Shown here one piece after another: positions 26,135 to 34,273 of a stretch of DNA of 64,000 nt (position 1 is the first letter of the stretch; each line of letters starts with the position of its first letter). Both the position numbers and the translations under genes were made by a program. The notes below the pieces were generated by a model. It was not told the origin of the DNA, did no database searches, and worked only from the letters and a program-made list of their open reading frames with translations. Source of the DNA: Gayadomonas joobiniege G7 (lineage in GTDB: Bacteria; Pseudomonadota; Gammaproteobacteria; Enterobacterales; Alteromonadaceae); assembly GCF_000300815.1 (NCBI RefSeq), contig NZ_AMRX01000008.1, positions 682,001 through 746,000 of the forward strand, read 5' to 3'.

Positions 26135-27111
26135 ATGAAACCGCATTAAGTGAATCTGATCTCGCGCAGGCAAGTGAATGGATAACACAATTAAAGCAGT
26201 CAGTCACACGCACCTTAATTGGCCAAGAAGCTGTGGTCGATCAAGTGATAAAATGTTTATTGGCGGGCGGGCACTTGTTATTAGAAGGTGTGCCGGGTTT
26301 AGGTAAAACCCTGTTGGTGCGTGCACTCGCTCAATCTATATCGGTGAATCATCATAGGATCCAGTTTACGCCCGACTTAATGCCTGCCGATGTCACTGGT
26401 CATTCGTTATTAGATATGAAATCTGGCCAATATCAAGTGCGTAAAGGGCCCGCTTTTACTAATTTATTGTTGGCTGATGAGATCAACCGAGCGCCAGCAA
26501 AAACGCAAGCCGCACTGTTAGAAGTCATGCAAGAGCAGCAAATCACCATTGATGGAAATAGTTATGTTTTGCCGTCTCCGTTTATGGTGTTAGCAACACA
26601 AAACCCAATTGATAACGAAGGGACCTATCCGTTGCCAGAAGCCGAACTTGACCGTTTTATGATGAAAGTAGTCATAACTTATCCGAGTTTAGCAGACGAA
26701 ATCAGGCTATCGTTAATGAACACCGGCTTGCAAAAAAATACCAGTTTTAGCAAAAAGATTGATCCTGTCTTAACGGGTGAACAAGTTCAAACGCTAAAAC
26801 ATTGGGCGAGCCAAGTGATTGCCGATGACAAAATTGTAGAGTACGCCGTGGCTATCGTGCGGGCAACGCGTCAATGGAATGGCTTTGAATTTGGTGCAGG
26901 GGTTAGAGCCAGCATTGCACTGATAAAAGCAGCTAAGGTCAATGCGTTAGCACGCGGGCAAAATTTTGTTAGCCCAGATGAAGTGAAACAAAGTGTTATT
27001 GATGTGCTACGCCATAGAGTTAGGGTTTCGGCTGAACGGGAAATCGAAGGGGTTACCGCTGAACAATTGCTGCATGAGCTAATAAGCAGCATAGAAGTGC
27101 CAAGACAATGA
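26131..27111 (+). CDS. MoxR-family AAA+ ATPase
   Basis: A 326-residue AAA+ ATPase with Walker A GVPGLGKT, Walker B LLADEINRA, sensor I in ATQNP and a C-terminal lid. MoxR proteins act as chaperone-like ATPases that activate partner proteins, typically those with VWA or DUF58 domains encoded beside them. It overlaps both neighbours by four bases, so coupled translation is certain in practice. Closely similar clusters in Gammaproteobacteria are linked to envelope stress and cell-surface integrity, but the specific client here is not known. Confidence 0.93.
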   Translation: MNETALSESDLAQASEWITQLKQSVTRTLIGQEAVVDQVIKCLLAGGHLLLEGVPGLGKTLLVRALAQSISVNHHRIQFTPDLMPADVTGHSLLDMKSGQYQVRKGPAFTNLLLADEINRAPAKTQAALLEVMQEQQITIDGNSYVLPSPFMVLATQNPIDNEGTYPLPEAELDRFMMKVVITYPSLADEIRLSLMNTGLQKNTSFSKKIDPVLTGEQVQTLKHWASQVIADDKIVEYAVAIVRATRQWNGFEFGAGVRASIALIKAAKVNALARGQNFVSPDEVKQSVIDVLRHRVRVSAEREIEGVTAEQLLHELISSIEVPRQ

Positions 27112-28448
27112 AGTTAATCAGTGTTCGTCCTACTTGCCAGGCCCTTATTTGGATCTCAGTTTTAATTGGTTACGCAATTGTTTGGCCAATACTGCAAGAG
27201 GCTCAGATCATTCAAGGGGACGATGCAATTTATTATGCGGTGTTTGTCATTTTTATTTTGTTATTTTGCATTGATGTCATGCTTGCTTTAAAACGCCCGC
27301 CTGCCATTTGCATAAGTCGAGCGCACGAAACCAATATTTCTTTGGGTGTTGAGCAGGTTATTCAATTAACCGTTGAAAATAAATCAGATACTTTTATAAC
27401 CCTTGATTTGGTTGATGATGTTCCGCCGCTTTGGCGGCAGCTCGGCCGTCAGTTGACGGTTAAAATAGCGGCTCAAAGTAGCGCACGAATAGGGTATAAG
27501 GTGTTAGCGACCAGACGCGGTCGGTATACGCTAGATGCCACTTTTGTCCGATTAGATTCAAAGTTTAGTTTTGTTCAAATATGTTGGCGTTATCCGCTTA
27601 AAACTGAGGTTAAGGTCTTTCCAAACTTTTCTGCAATCGCCCATGTAGAGGGGTTAAATGGGCGTCTAAATTTAACTCAGGCCGGCCTTAAAAAGTTTAA
27701 TAAACGCGGCAGTGGCATGGATTTTCACCAACTAAGAGAATACCGCCAAGGTGATACCTTACGGCAATTAGATTGGGCCGCGACGGGGCGCTTTAATAAA
27801 TTGATCTCGCGCGAATATCAGGAAGAAAAAAATCAAAATATTAGCATTTTGTTAGATGCGGGCAAACGCATGTGTGTTAAAGATGGACAAATGAGTTATT
27901 TTGATCGCGCACTTAACGCCTTGATCTTATTAAGTTATACGGTTTTAAAAAATAGCGATCAATTAAGTTTTATGAGTTTTGGCGAATCAACCCGCTGGCT
28001 TGGTAAAATAAAAGGGGTGAAACAAGTCAGCCAGATTCTAAATCACTTTTTTGATTTGTATCCGAGTTCTGCCGCGAGTGATTATTTAATGGCAGCGCAA
28101 GCTTTGCTAAATAAGCAGCACAAACGCAGTTTAGTGTTATTGGTGACCTGTTTACGGGATGAAGATTTTTCCGACCTCAGTGAAGCTTGTCGGCTGTTGC
28201 AGAAAAAGCATATGGTTGCCGTGATCAGTGTTCGTGAAACCCTTTATCAAGAGATGCGAGCAGCGCCTGTCGCCAGCTTTGAGCAAGCCATTTCGCACAG
28301 TTCGGCGGCATTGATGCAGCAAAAAATAAATAAACAGATAAACCTGTTACGGCACCAAGGCGTGATCTGCTTTCAAGTGAATAGCACAGAAATAAGCAGT
28401 CACATTTTGAATACGTATTTATCTATTAAAAAGAGTGGTTTGTTATAA
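27108..28448 (+). CDS. DUF58-domain protein
   Basis: A 446-residue protein with two N-terminal membrane helices (~10-30 and ~43-60), a beta-rich middle (~75-190) and the DUF58 segment with FHQLREYRQGDTLRQLDWAATGRFNKLISREY, which leads into a von Willebrand A-like fold (ISILLDAG as the DxG remnant of a MIDAS). It is the probable partner of the MoxR ATPase just upstream and ends the operon at a strong bidirectional terminator. The cellular role is unknown. Confidence 0.9.
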   Translation: MKLISVRPTCQALIWISVLIGYAIVWPILQEAQIIQGDDAIYYAVFVIFILLFCIDVMLALKRPPAICISRAHETNISLGVEQVIQLTVENKSDTFITLDLVDDVPPLWRQLGRQLTVKIAAQSSARIGYKVLATRRGRYTLDATFVRLDSKFSFVQICWRYPLKTEVKVFPNFSAIAHVEGLNGRLNLTQAGLKKFNKRGSGMDFHQLREYRQGDTLRQLDWAATGRFNKLISREYQEEKNQNISILLDAGKRMCVKDGQMSYFDRALNALILLSYTVLKNSDQLSFMSFGESTRWLGKIKGVKQVSQILNHFFDLYPSSAASDYLMAAQALLNKQHKRSLVLLVTCLRDEDFSDLSEACRLLQKKHMVAVISVRETLYQEMRAAPVASFEQAISHSSAALMQQKINKQINLLRHQGVICFQVNSTEISSHILNTYLSIKKSGLL

Positions 28449-28472
28449 GCCTGCTGTTCATGGCAGGCTTAT
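28445..28472. terminator. Bidirectional terminator between convergent genes
   Basis: A perfect 10-bp stem (ATAAGCCTGC 28445-28454, GCAGGCTTAT 28463-28472) starts at the stop codon of the DUF58 gene and lies 11 bases from the end of the opposing membrane-protein gene. It can serve both strands. Confidence 0.75.
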
Positions 28473-28482
28473 ATTCAGTCTA

Positions 28483-29262
28483 TTAAGCCGATTTAAGAAA
28501 AATAGCTTTGTAGCTAGTGTAAAGCGAGGCGAACATAACTGGCATTAAAATTAAAAAGCCCAAACCGACTGGGATCATAGCTAAAAACATCAAAATAATC
28601 ATGATTAAGCTGTAAATAAAAAATGGTATTATGTTTTTTAAACAGCCGATAAAACTAAGTTTTAATGCGTTAAAAATGGAGGTTTTATGAAAGATAATCA
28701 ACGCGGGGGCAAACCAAACCGCCATCATCATTGGAATATAAAATGCCGTTGCGATAAGGCCAGACAATAAAAATTGCTGCGGGTCTATGTTTGCAAACGC
28801 TTCAGGGTTTTCATTTCCCATCATAAGATCTAAATATACAGGACCGATGCTAGCAACCATAATGACACTGCTGATAATGCTTAATAATAGAGACAGTAAA
28901 ATAAGCTTGCCCGCTGCTAATTTAAAACCACTAAATAAATATGAAACTTTAAATTTTTCGCCTTTATCAACCTGTTGGCTTCCATAAACCAAACCTGCAC
29001 CCCACACATAGGTGGTTAACATCATAAAAATACTGCCGATGAGCGGGATAATATTAATGGCTATCATAATAATAAAACCTAACAAGCAGGTCAGTATCCA
29101 ACCGCCCGGAGAGGCTTTAAACAACGAGAACGCACTTTTAATCCATTGCCAACCTTGGCCAGCTGACTTTTTTTGTGGATCTGTGAATTGGAGATCTTTT
29201 TGTTCGAGAGGTACATCAAGATCGGCTTCTGGTGCTTGGTAGGGGTTATTGACGTTTTCCAT
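28483..29262 (-). CDS. BPSS1780-like multi-pass membrane protein
   Basis: A ~259-residue membrane protein with about five to six helices. It starts MENVNNPYQAPEADLDVP, the NPYQAP element common to a group of small proteobacterial membrane proteins, then GWQWIKSAFSLFKASPGGWI. The start at 29262 is chosen over 29286 because AAGGAAG lies just upstream. No enzymatic motif is visible. It is convergent to the MoxR operon and divergent from a sulfatase gene. The role is unknown. Confidence 0.72.
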   Translation of the reverse strand: MENVNNPYQAPEADLDVPLEQKDLQFTDPQKKSAGQGWQWIKSAFSLFKASPGGWILTCLLGFIIMIAINIIPLIGSIFMMLTTYVWGAGLVYGSQQVDKGEKFKVSYLFSGFKLAAGKLILLSLLLSIISSVIMVASIGPVYLDLMMGNENPEAFANIDPQQFLLSGLIATAFYIPMMMAVWFAPALIIFHKTSIFNALKLSFIGCLKNIIPFFIYSLIMIILMFLAMIPVGLGFLILMPVMFASLYTSYKAIFLKSA

Positions 29263-29363
29263 TAAACTTCCTTTTATTGTTAACAAAACCTTATTTTGGC
29301 AGGCAATTATTAATAGCGCAATAATTGTTGGTTAATAAATTGTAATTTATTCATGTTTAAAGG

Positions 29364-29397
29364 ATTGACCAAAATACGCTTAGCGTACAAAGCGCTT
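29364..29397. promoter_or_regulatory. Possible promoter/operator region of the sulfatase gene
   Basis: TTGACC (29364-29369) resembles a -35 box. It is followed by a perfect 13-nt palindrome ACGCT-T-AGCGT flanked by T/A (29375-29387) and an AAGCGCTT palindrome (29390-29397). Short AA-CG-TT palindromes are typical of LacI-family operators. The site lies 110-145 bases before the GTG start of the sulfatase and also upstream of the divergent membrane gene. Confidence 0.4.
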
Positions 29398-29507
29398 ACA
29401 GCATATTTGCGGTTAAAAATTGCGGTTATTACCGATTGACTGGTTTTATATATTGAGTTTGTTTCGCAGAGACAGGATTATTAGACCTGAGTTTGGAGTT
29501 TTAATTT

Positions 29508-30986
29508 GTGAGAATATTATTAAGTTTATTATTGGCTGCGAGTTTTAGTGTGAGTGCAGCAAAACCCAATATTGTGTTTATCTTAGTTGATGATCTAGGC
29601 TGGGGCGATGTTAGTTATAACGGAAGCCAGTGGGTCGAAACCCCAAATATTGACCGATTGGCCGCGAACGGTCAAATTTTTGATAACGCCTACATGTATC
29701 CAACCTGTTCGCCATCACGCGCGGCATTAGCGACTGGTAAACATGCGTTTCGAACTCAAGTTTATAATGTGCCCGTTTTAGAACGGGGTAATGCAAAAAC
29801 CAATTTATTTTCACGTTGGACCGTTGAGAAAAAACACAAGTTTTATTCACAAGTTTTGGCAGAGCACGGCTACACCCTTGGCCACTTTGGTAAATGGCAT
29901 TTGGTGGGACCTAACCCAGATTTAGAAAAAGATTACCCGTTTGCTAAAAAACTGAGCCAACCAGACAATGGTGATATGAGTTGGCTGCCAGCGCATCAAA
30001 GTGACAAATATAAAGCCTATTATCCACGCGGCCGCGGCTATTCGGTTAACCTTGGTGGTACTTGGTGGGGCGATCCAGCACGTGGTTATGACAAAGGGTA
30101 TAAATCTGCCAGCGGCGGTTATCATGCTCCTTTTAAAAACCCTTTTATAACTGATAAACCATCGGATGATTGGTTAACCGATCGGATGACGGATGAAGCC
30201 ATTCAATTTATGCAAGCCAATAAAAATAAGCCGTTTTTTGTTAACTTGCATTATTATTCTGTACACAGACCCAGTGTTGCACGTAGCCCTGAACTACTCA
30301 AAAAGTATCAAAATAAAACAATCGACCCTATTACAGGTAAAGACGCGAGCAAACAAAAAGAACTTGCGGCTTATGGGACTTTAGTTGAAAACATGGACGA
30401 CAATGTGGGGCGTTTGATTGACTATTTAAATGCATCTGGTTTACGTGAGAATACCTTGGTTATTTTTACGTCGGATAACGGGTTTAATGGGTTCCAATCA
30501 AAAGATAAACGTTTTAGAGGTGCAAAAGGTGATATTTACGAAGGGGGGATCAAAGTGCCTTTGCTTGTAAACTGGCCGCAAAAAATCCCAGCAGGTCGCA
30601 CTGATGCGCTGGTATCCGTAGTGGATTATTTTGCCACCTTTGCAGATGTTGCCGGTATACAAGATAGTGCAGTCGAAGAGACAGACGGGCGCAGTTTTTG
30701 GCCATTGGCGCAAGGCAAAAAATTGGCTGACCGAGCCATTTATTGGCATTTGGCCAGCGCCTATAAGCAGCCGCCTTTGTCTGTGATTAGAGAAGGCAAT
30801 TGGAAGCTTATTCAGTTTTTAAATTCAGGCAAAGTTGAGTTGTATGATTTACAAAACGATCAGCGCGAGCAACACAATCTGGCTGAAAAAAACACCGCCC
30901 AAGCGGATAAGTTATTGGCTAAACTTGTGCACTGGCGTAAAAGTAATAAAGTGCCACTGCCACCGGCATCTAAATTAGCCTATTAA
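29508..30986 (+). CDS. S1-family sulfatase, secreted
   Basis: A 492-residue sulfatase with signal peptide (ILLSLLLAASFSVSA), metal-site ILVDDLGWGD, canonical maturation motif CSPSR (Cys67), GKWHL and FTSDNGF. The start is GTG 29508, with GGAG about 10 bases upstream; no better ATG exists. It is shorter than its three paralogues here and has no extra C-terminal domain. It is monocistronic with a terminator behind. The substrate is presumed to be an algal sulfated galactan fragment; sulfatase subfamily and regiospecificity cannot be read by eye. A full-length, intact enzyme. Confidence 0.9.
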   Translation: MRILLSLLLAASFSVSAAKPNIVFILVDDLGWGDVSYNGSQWVETPNIDRLAANGQIFDNAYMYPTCSPSRAALATGKHAFRTQVYNVPVLERGNAKTNLFSRWTVEKKHKFYSQVLAEHGYTLGHFGKWHLVGPNPDLEKDYPFAKKLSQPDNGDMSWLPAHQSDKYKAYYPRGRGYSVNLGGTWWGDPARGYDKGYKSASGGYHAPFKNPFITDKPSDDWLTDRMTDEAIQFMQANKNKPFFVNLHYYSVHRPSVARSPELLKKYQNKTIDPITGKDASKQKELAAYGTLVENMDDNVGRLIDYLNASGLRENTLVIFTSDNGFNGFQSKDKRFRGAKGDIYEGGIKVPLLVNWPQKIPAGRTDALVSVVDYFATFADVAGIQDSAVEETDGRSFWPLAQGKKLADRAIYWHLASAYKQPPLSVIREGNWKLIQFLNSGKVELYDLQNDQREQHNLAEKNTAQADKLLAKLVHWRKSNKVPLPPASKLAY

Positions 30987-31012
30987 TTGTTACCCCAGAT
31001 ATTTTCGATCCG

Positions 31013-31065
31013 CCCCCAGTGCCGTTAAACAGTGCCGGTAAATAATGTGCTGGGGGAACATTTTT
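31013..31065 (+). terminator. Terminator after the sulfatase gene
   Basis: CCCCCAG (31013-31019) and CTGGGGG (31050-31056) form a 7-bp GC stem around a long loop, followed by a T5 run at 31061-31065. It is close to the next gene's start (31123), so that gene needs its own promoter. Confidence 0.6.
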
Positions 31066-31122
31066 GATTTAAACTTTGCAAAAGTGTAAAAATAGTATAT
31101 TTTTCTTCTATTCTTATGTGCA

Positions 31123-32931
31123 ATGGTGAATTCAAAAGTGAAAAACCTATATTTTTTGAGTGTGCTTGCCGTGATGTTACCCGCATGCGCAAGCTTAGAT
31201 AAACCGGTAGAATCAGTACAGCTTTATCAAACAGTGACATTGGATATTGAAGGTCCGAATGTTACAGAACAAGATCAAGTTAACCCCTTTACTGATTATA
31301 GAGTCATGGTGGAATTTACCCATGCCGAAAAACAAGTTTTAGTGCGTGGTTATTTTGCCGGTGACGGTCAGGCAGCTGAGTCGAGCGCCTCGGAGGGTGA
31401 TCTCTGGCAGGTTAATTTTAGTCCAGATCTGCCGGGGCAGTGGAACTATCAGGTGCATTTTGATACTGGTAAAGATATTGCGCTCAGTTCAGATTTAACG
31501 CAAGGTGAAGAAACTGACTTTGACGGCGAAACAGGTCAATTGCAAGTGGATAGCCGCGCAGTAGGCTTGGGTCGTTTAACGGTGCAAGATGGTTATTTTT
31601 ACCCGTTAGGGCAAACCCAGCCAAAATTAAAAGTGGGGGCTAATAGCCCAGAAAATCTATTTGGTTATACAGATTTTGATGGCACTTATCGGGTACAGCC
31701 GAATAAGGAAGATGAAGGCAAAGCGCAAGATACACATTTGCATACGTTTGAACCTCATGCAAGAGACTGGCATAAAGGTGATATAAGCTGGCAAGGAAAA
31801 GGTAAAAATTTAATTGGAGCATTAAACTATTTAACCGCTGAGCAAATGAATGCCGTTTATTTTATCACTATGAATATTAAAGGAGACGGCAAAGATACTT
31901 GGCCGTATCTTGATCATAAAACCTTAGACAGATTTGATGTGAGTAAATTGGCTCAATGGCAAAAAGTGTTTGAGCATATGCAAAACAAAGGTTTGATCAT
32001 GCATGTCGTATTGCAAGAAACTGAAAATGAAACACTGTTAGATGATGGTGATACGGGTTATTATCGTAAATTGTACCTAAATGAAATGATTGCTAGGTTT
32101 GCTCATTTTCGTGGCGTAATTTGGAATATTGGCGAAGAAAACGGTCCGGTTAAATGGTCGCCAGTCGGCCAAACGCCCGAGCAGGTGATAACAATGGCGC
32201 GCTATATTAAAGCACAAGACCCGTACAAGAATCCTGTATTAGTGCATAGTCATGCGTCGCAAAAACACAAACAAGAAACCTTGACTGGTTTATTAGGCGA
32301 AGCCAGTATTGATGGCATCTCATTACAGGTAGACCAACCCGCTCGTGTAACACAAGATATTCAATATTGGCAAAAAGCGTCAAAAGAGGCAGGGCATTTA
32401 TGGGCGATTTCGATGGATGAAATAGGTATCTGGCATACTGGCGCTCGACCGGACAAAGATAATCCGAGCCACCAAGATATGCGAACTCAAGTGTTATGGC
32501 CTGCCATGTTCAACCGAGTAAGTGGCATTGAATGGTATTTTGGTTACCGCTACGCACACAACGATCTGGATGCAGAAGATTGGCGTTCTCGCAGTTTGTT
32601 GTGGCAGCAAACTGCAAAAGCAAAAGCCTTTTTTGAAGACGCTCAATTATATTCGTTAACAAGCACTTGTAGCGAAGCAAAAGACAAGAGTTTTTATTGT
32701 TTAACCGACCAAAGTGGTCGCCGAGCTTTGTTATATTTGCCAAATTGGGAAAAAGCGACTTTCAAATCGAATTTGAGTGGTCGCTTCAAAGTGAGGTTTT
32801 TTAACCCATTGTCGGGCCAGTGGCACGCTCGAGAACAATTGTTGACGATAACACCAGGCCAGATGGTAAGATTAACGGATTACCCAGATAACAAACAAGC
32901 AGACTGGGCTATTGAGTTAATTCGACATTAA
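31123..32931 (+). CDS. DUF5060-domain glycosidase-like lipoprotein
   Basis: A 602-residue protein with lipoprotein signal MLPAC. An N-terminal immunoglobulin-like DUF5060 domain follows (~25-130: NPFTDYRVMVEFTH...VRGYFAGDG, SPDLPGQWNYQV). The central part is a (beta/alpha)8 barrel similar to DUF4038/GH140-type enzymes, with WNIGEENGP and SMDEIGIWHTG supplying two Glu that could be acid/base and nucleophile. A small beta-sandwich (~520-600) closes the protein. Members of this group act on plant or algal glycans. The exact glycosidase family is not assignable by eye. It is 7 bases from the housekeeping acpH gene, so the two may be cotranscribed by chance of arrangement. Confidence 0.7.
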   Translation: MVNSKVKNLYFLSVLAVMLPACASLDKPVESVQLYQTVTLDIEGPNVTEQDQVNPFTDYRVMVEFTHAEKQVLVRGYFAGDGQAAESSASEGDLWQVNFSPDLPGQWNYQVHFDTGKDIALSSDLTQGEETDFDGETGQLQVDSRAVGLGRLTVQDGYFYPLGQTQPKLKVGANSPENLFGYTDFDGTYRVQPNKEDEGKAQDTHLHTFEPHARDWHKGDISWQGKGKNLIGALNYLTAEQMNAVYFITMNIKGDGKDTWPYLDHKTLDRFDVSKLAQWQKVFEHMQNKGLIMHVVLQETENETLLDDGDTGYYRKLYLNEMIARFAHFRGVIWNIGEENGPVKWSPVGQTPEQVITMARYIKAQDPYKNPVLVHSHASQKHKQETLTGLLGEASIDGISLQVDQPARVTQDIQYWQKASKEAGHLWAISMDEIGIWHTGARPDKDNPSHQDMRTQVLWPAMFNRVSGIEWYFGYRYAHNDLDAEDWRSRSLLWQQTAKAKAFFEDAQLYSLTSTCSEAKDKSFYCLTDQSGRRALLYLPNWEKATFKSNLSGRFKVRFFNPLSGQWHAREQLLTITPGQMVRLTDYPDNKQADWAIELIRH

Positions 32932-32938
32932 GGCCGCG

Positions 32939-33550
32939 ATGAATTATGTAGCACATTTGTACTTGGCTCAGCCAACGCCTGAATCTTATTTTGGCAACCT
33001 GCTGGGAGACTTTCAGCGAGGGGTACAAATTAATGATTTAAATAATCAGGTGTATTTAGGATTAAAAAATCATTTGTATGTTGATCGTTTCACCGATCAA
33101 CATGCAATCGTCAGAGAGGCAAAGTTTTACTTTGCCCCGCATCGTAGGCGTTTTGCTGGAATTGCGTTAGATGTGCTTTATGATCATTTTTTAATTAAAC
33201 ATTGGCAGTTGTATAGCGAGCAAAAATTTGTTCTGTTTAAACGACAAAGTTATGTTTACCTAGATAGTCAGCTTCCGCAAATGCCAGTGACCATGCAAAA
33301 GGTTGTCGAATCAATAGTGGCGCATGATTGGTTTGCCAGTTACGAAAGCCAAGACGGTGTTTACAGGGCGCTGGATAATATTAGCCGTCGGATCCGTTTT
33401 AAAAATAAATTCGCCGGTAGCGGTGAGGATATCGAGCTGCATTACAAAAATTTTGAGCAGGGATTTTTACAGTTTTTTCCTAATTTGAAACAGGCTGTCG
33501 CTGATTGGGGCCCAGAGGTAAAAAATGCTAGCAATTTACTGATAAAATGA
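32939..33550 (+). CDS. acpH: Acyl carrier protein phosphodiesterase (AcpH)
   Basis: A 203-residue HD-domain-like protein starting MNYVAHLYLA, followed by NLLGDFQRG and HLYVDRFTDQH, the recognisable AcpH signature. AcpH removes the 4'-phosphopantetheine group from holo-ACP in the cytoplasm. ATG 32939 follows AAGG. The length fits the family. It stands between a polysaccharide gene and a methyltransferase-like gene, showing that core genes are interleaved with the island. Confidence 0.9.
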   Translation: MNYVAHLYLAQPTPESYFGNLLGDFQRGVQINDLNNQVYLGLKNHLYVDRFTDQHAIVREAKFYFAPHRRRFAGIALDVLYDHFLIKHWQLYSEQKFVLFKRQSYVYLDSQLPQMPVTMQKVVESIVAHDWFASYESQDGVYRALDNISRRIRFKNKFAGSGEDIELHYKNFEQGFLQFFPNLKQAVADWGPEVKNASNLLIK

Positions 33551-33596
33551 TGTTCTCTGTTATACTGATGCTTAAATTCATCAATTGGAGTCTGTA

Positions 33597-34199
33597 GTGA
33601 TCGCTGAATTTGCACGCTGGTACCTAGCCATATTTTTTACCTTTGTTGCCTGTTTTTATACAATTAGAATTATTAGCTTGCAGCAAAAAAGTAATACTCG
33701 TTATGTTCATGCTGGCGATAAATATTCGGCAAGTTGGTTTAACCACCTTTGTTTTAGAGTGTTTCGTATCAGCATTTGGGCAGTTTGTGTCGTTCGTTTT
33801 TTTTACCCTGATATAGATAGTTATCTAGGCATCTTACCTAATTTATATCAAAGCGAATGGATCTTAACCGGATTAATCCTGCTCACTATCGGCTTTGTTA
33901 GCACTATGTACGGACATTATGCGCTTGGTCCTTTATGGCGCTCTGGTATGGATAAAAACTCACCCAACCAACTACAAACGAATGGGATTTACGCTTATTC
34001 ACGCAACCCTATGTATCTGTCTATTGCGTTTGCTCAGCTTGGTTTCTTTTTAGCGCTACCATCAGCGTTTTCGCTAATATGTTTGATTTTTGGTTGGATC
34101 ATCTTGTATCGACAAACCTTATTGGAAGAAGCTTTTTTACAACGCCGCTTTAACGAGCAATACAGCCAGTATAAACAAACAGTTCGGCGCTGGATTTGA
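33597..34199 (+). CDS. Isoprenylcysteine carboxyl methyltransferase-like membrane protein
   Basis: A 200-residue membrane protein with about five helices. The conserved C-terminal part is GIYAYSRNPMYLSIAFAQLG followed by EEAFLQRRFNEQYSQYKQ, typical of the ICMT/PEMT superfamily where RNPMY and E..L..RF contact S-adenosylmethionine. The start is GTG 33597 with GGAG at 33587-33590; the upstream TTG at 33585 overlaps that box. Bacterial members have unknown substrates, often lipids or small molecules. It is in the middle of otherwise ordinary genes. Confidence 0.8.
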   Translation: MIAEFARWYLAIFFTFVACFYTIRIISLQQKSNTRYVHAGDKYSASWFNHLCFRVFRISIWAVCVVRFFYPDIDSYLGILPNLYQSEWILTGLILLTIGFVSTMYGHYALGPLWRSGMDKNSPNQLQTNGIYAYSRNPMYLSIAFAQLGFFLALPSAFSLICLIFGWIILYRQTLLEEAFLQRRFNEQYSQYKQTVRRWI

Positions 34200-34273
34200 T
34201 TTGTTGCTTTTTTATACAAAAAAAATTATGATTAGTTTATTAAACAAGCGGACCACTCGTTTAAGGACTAATC

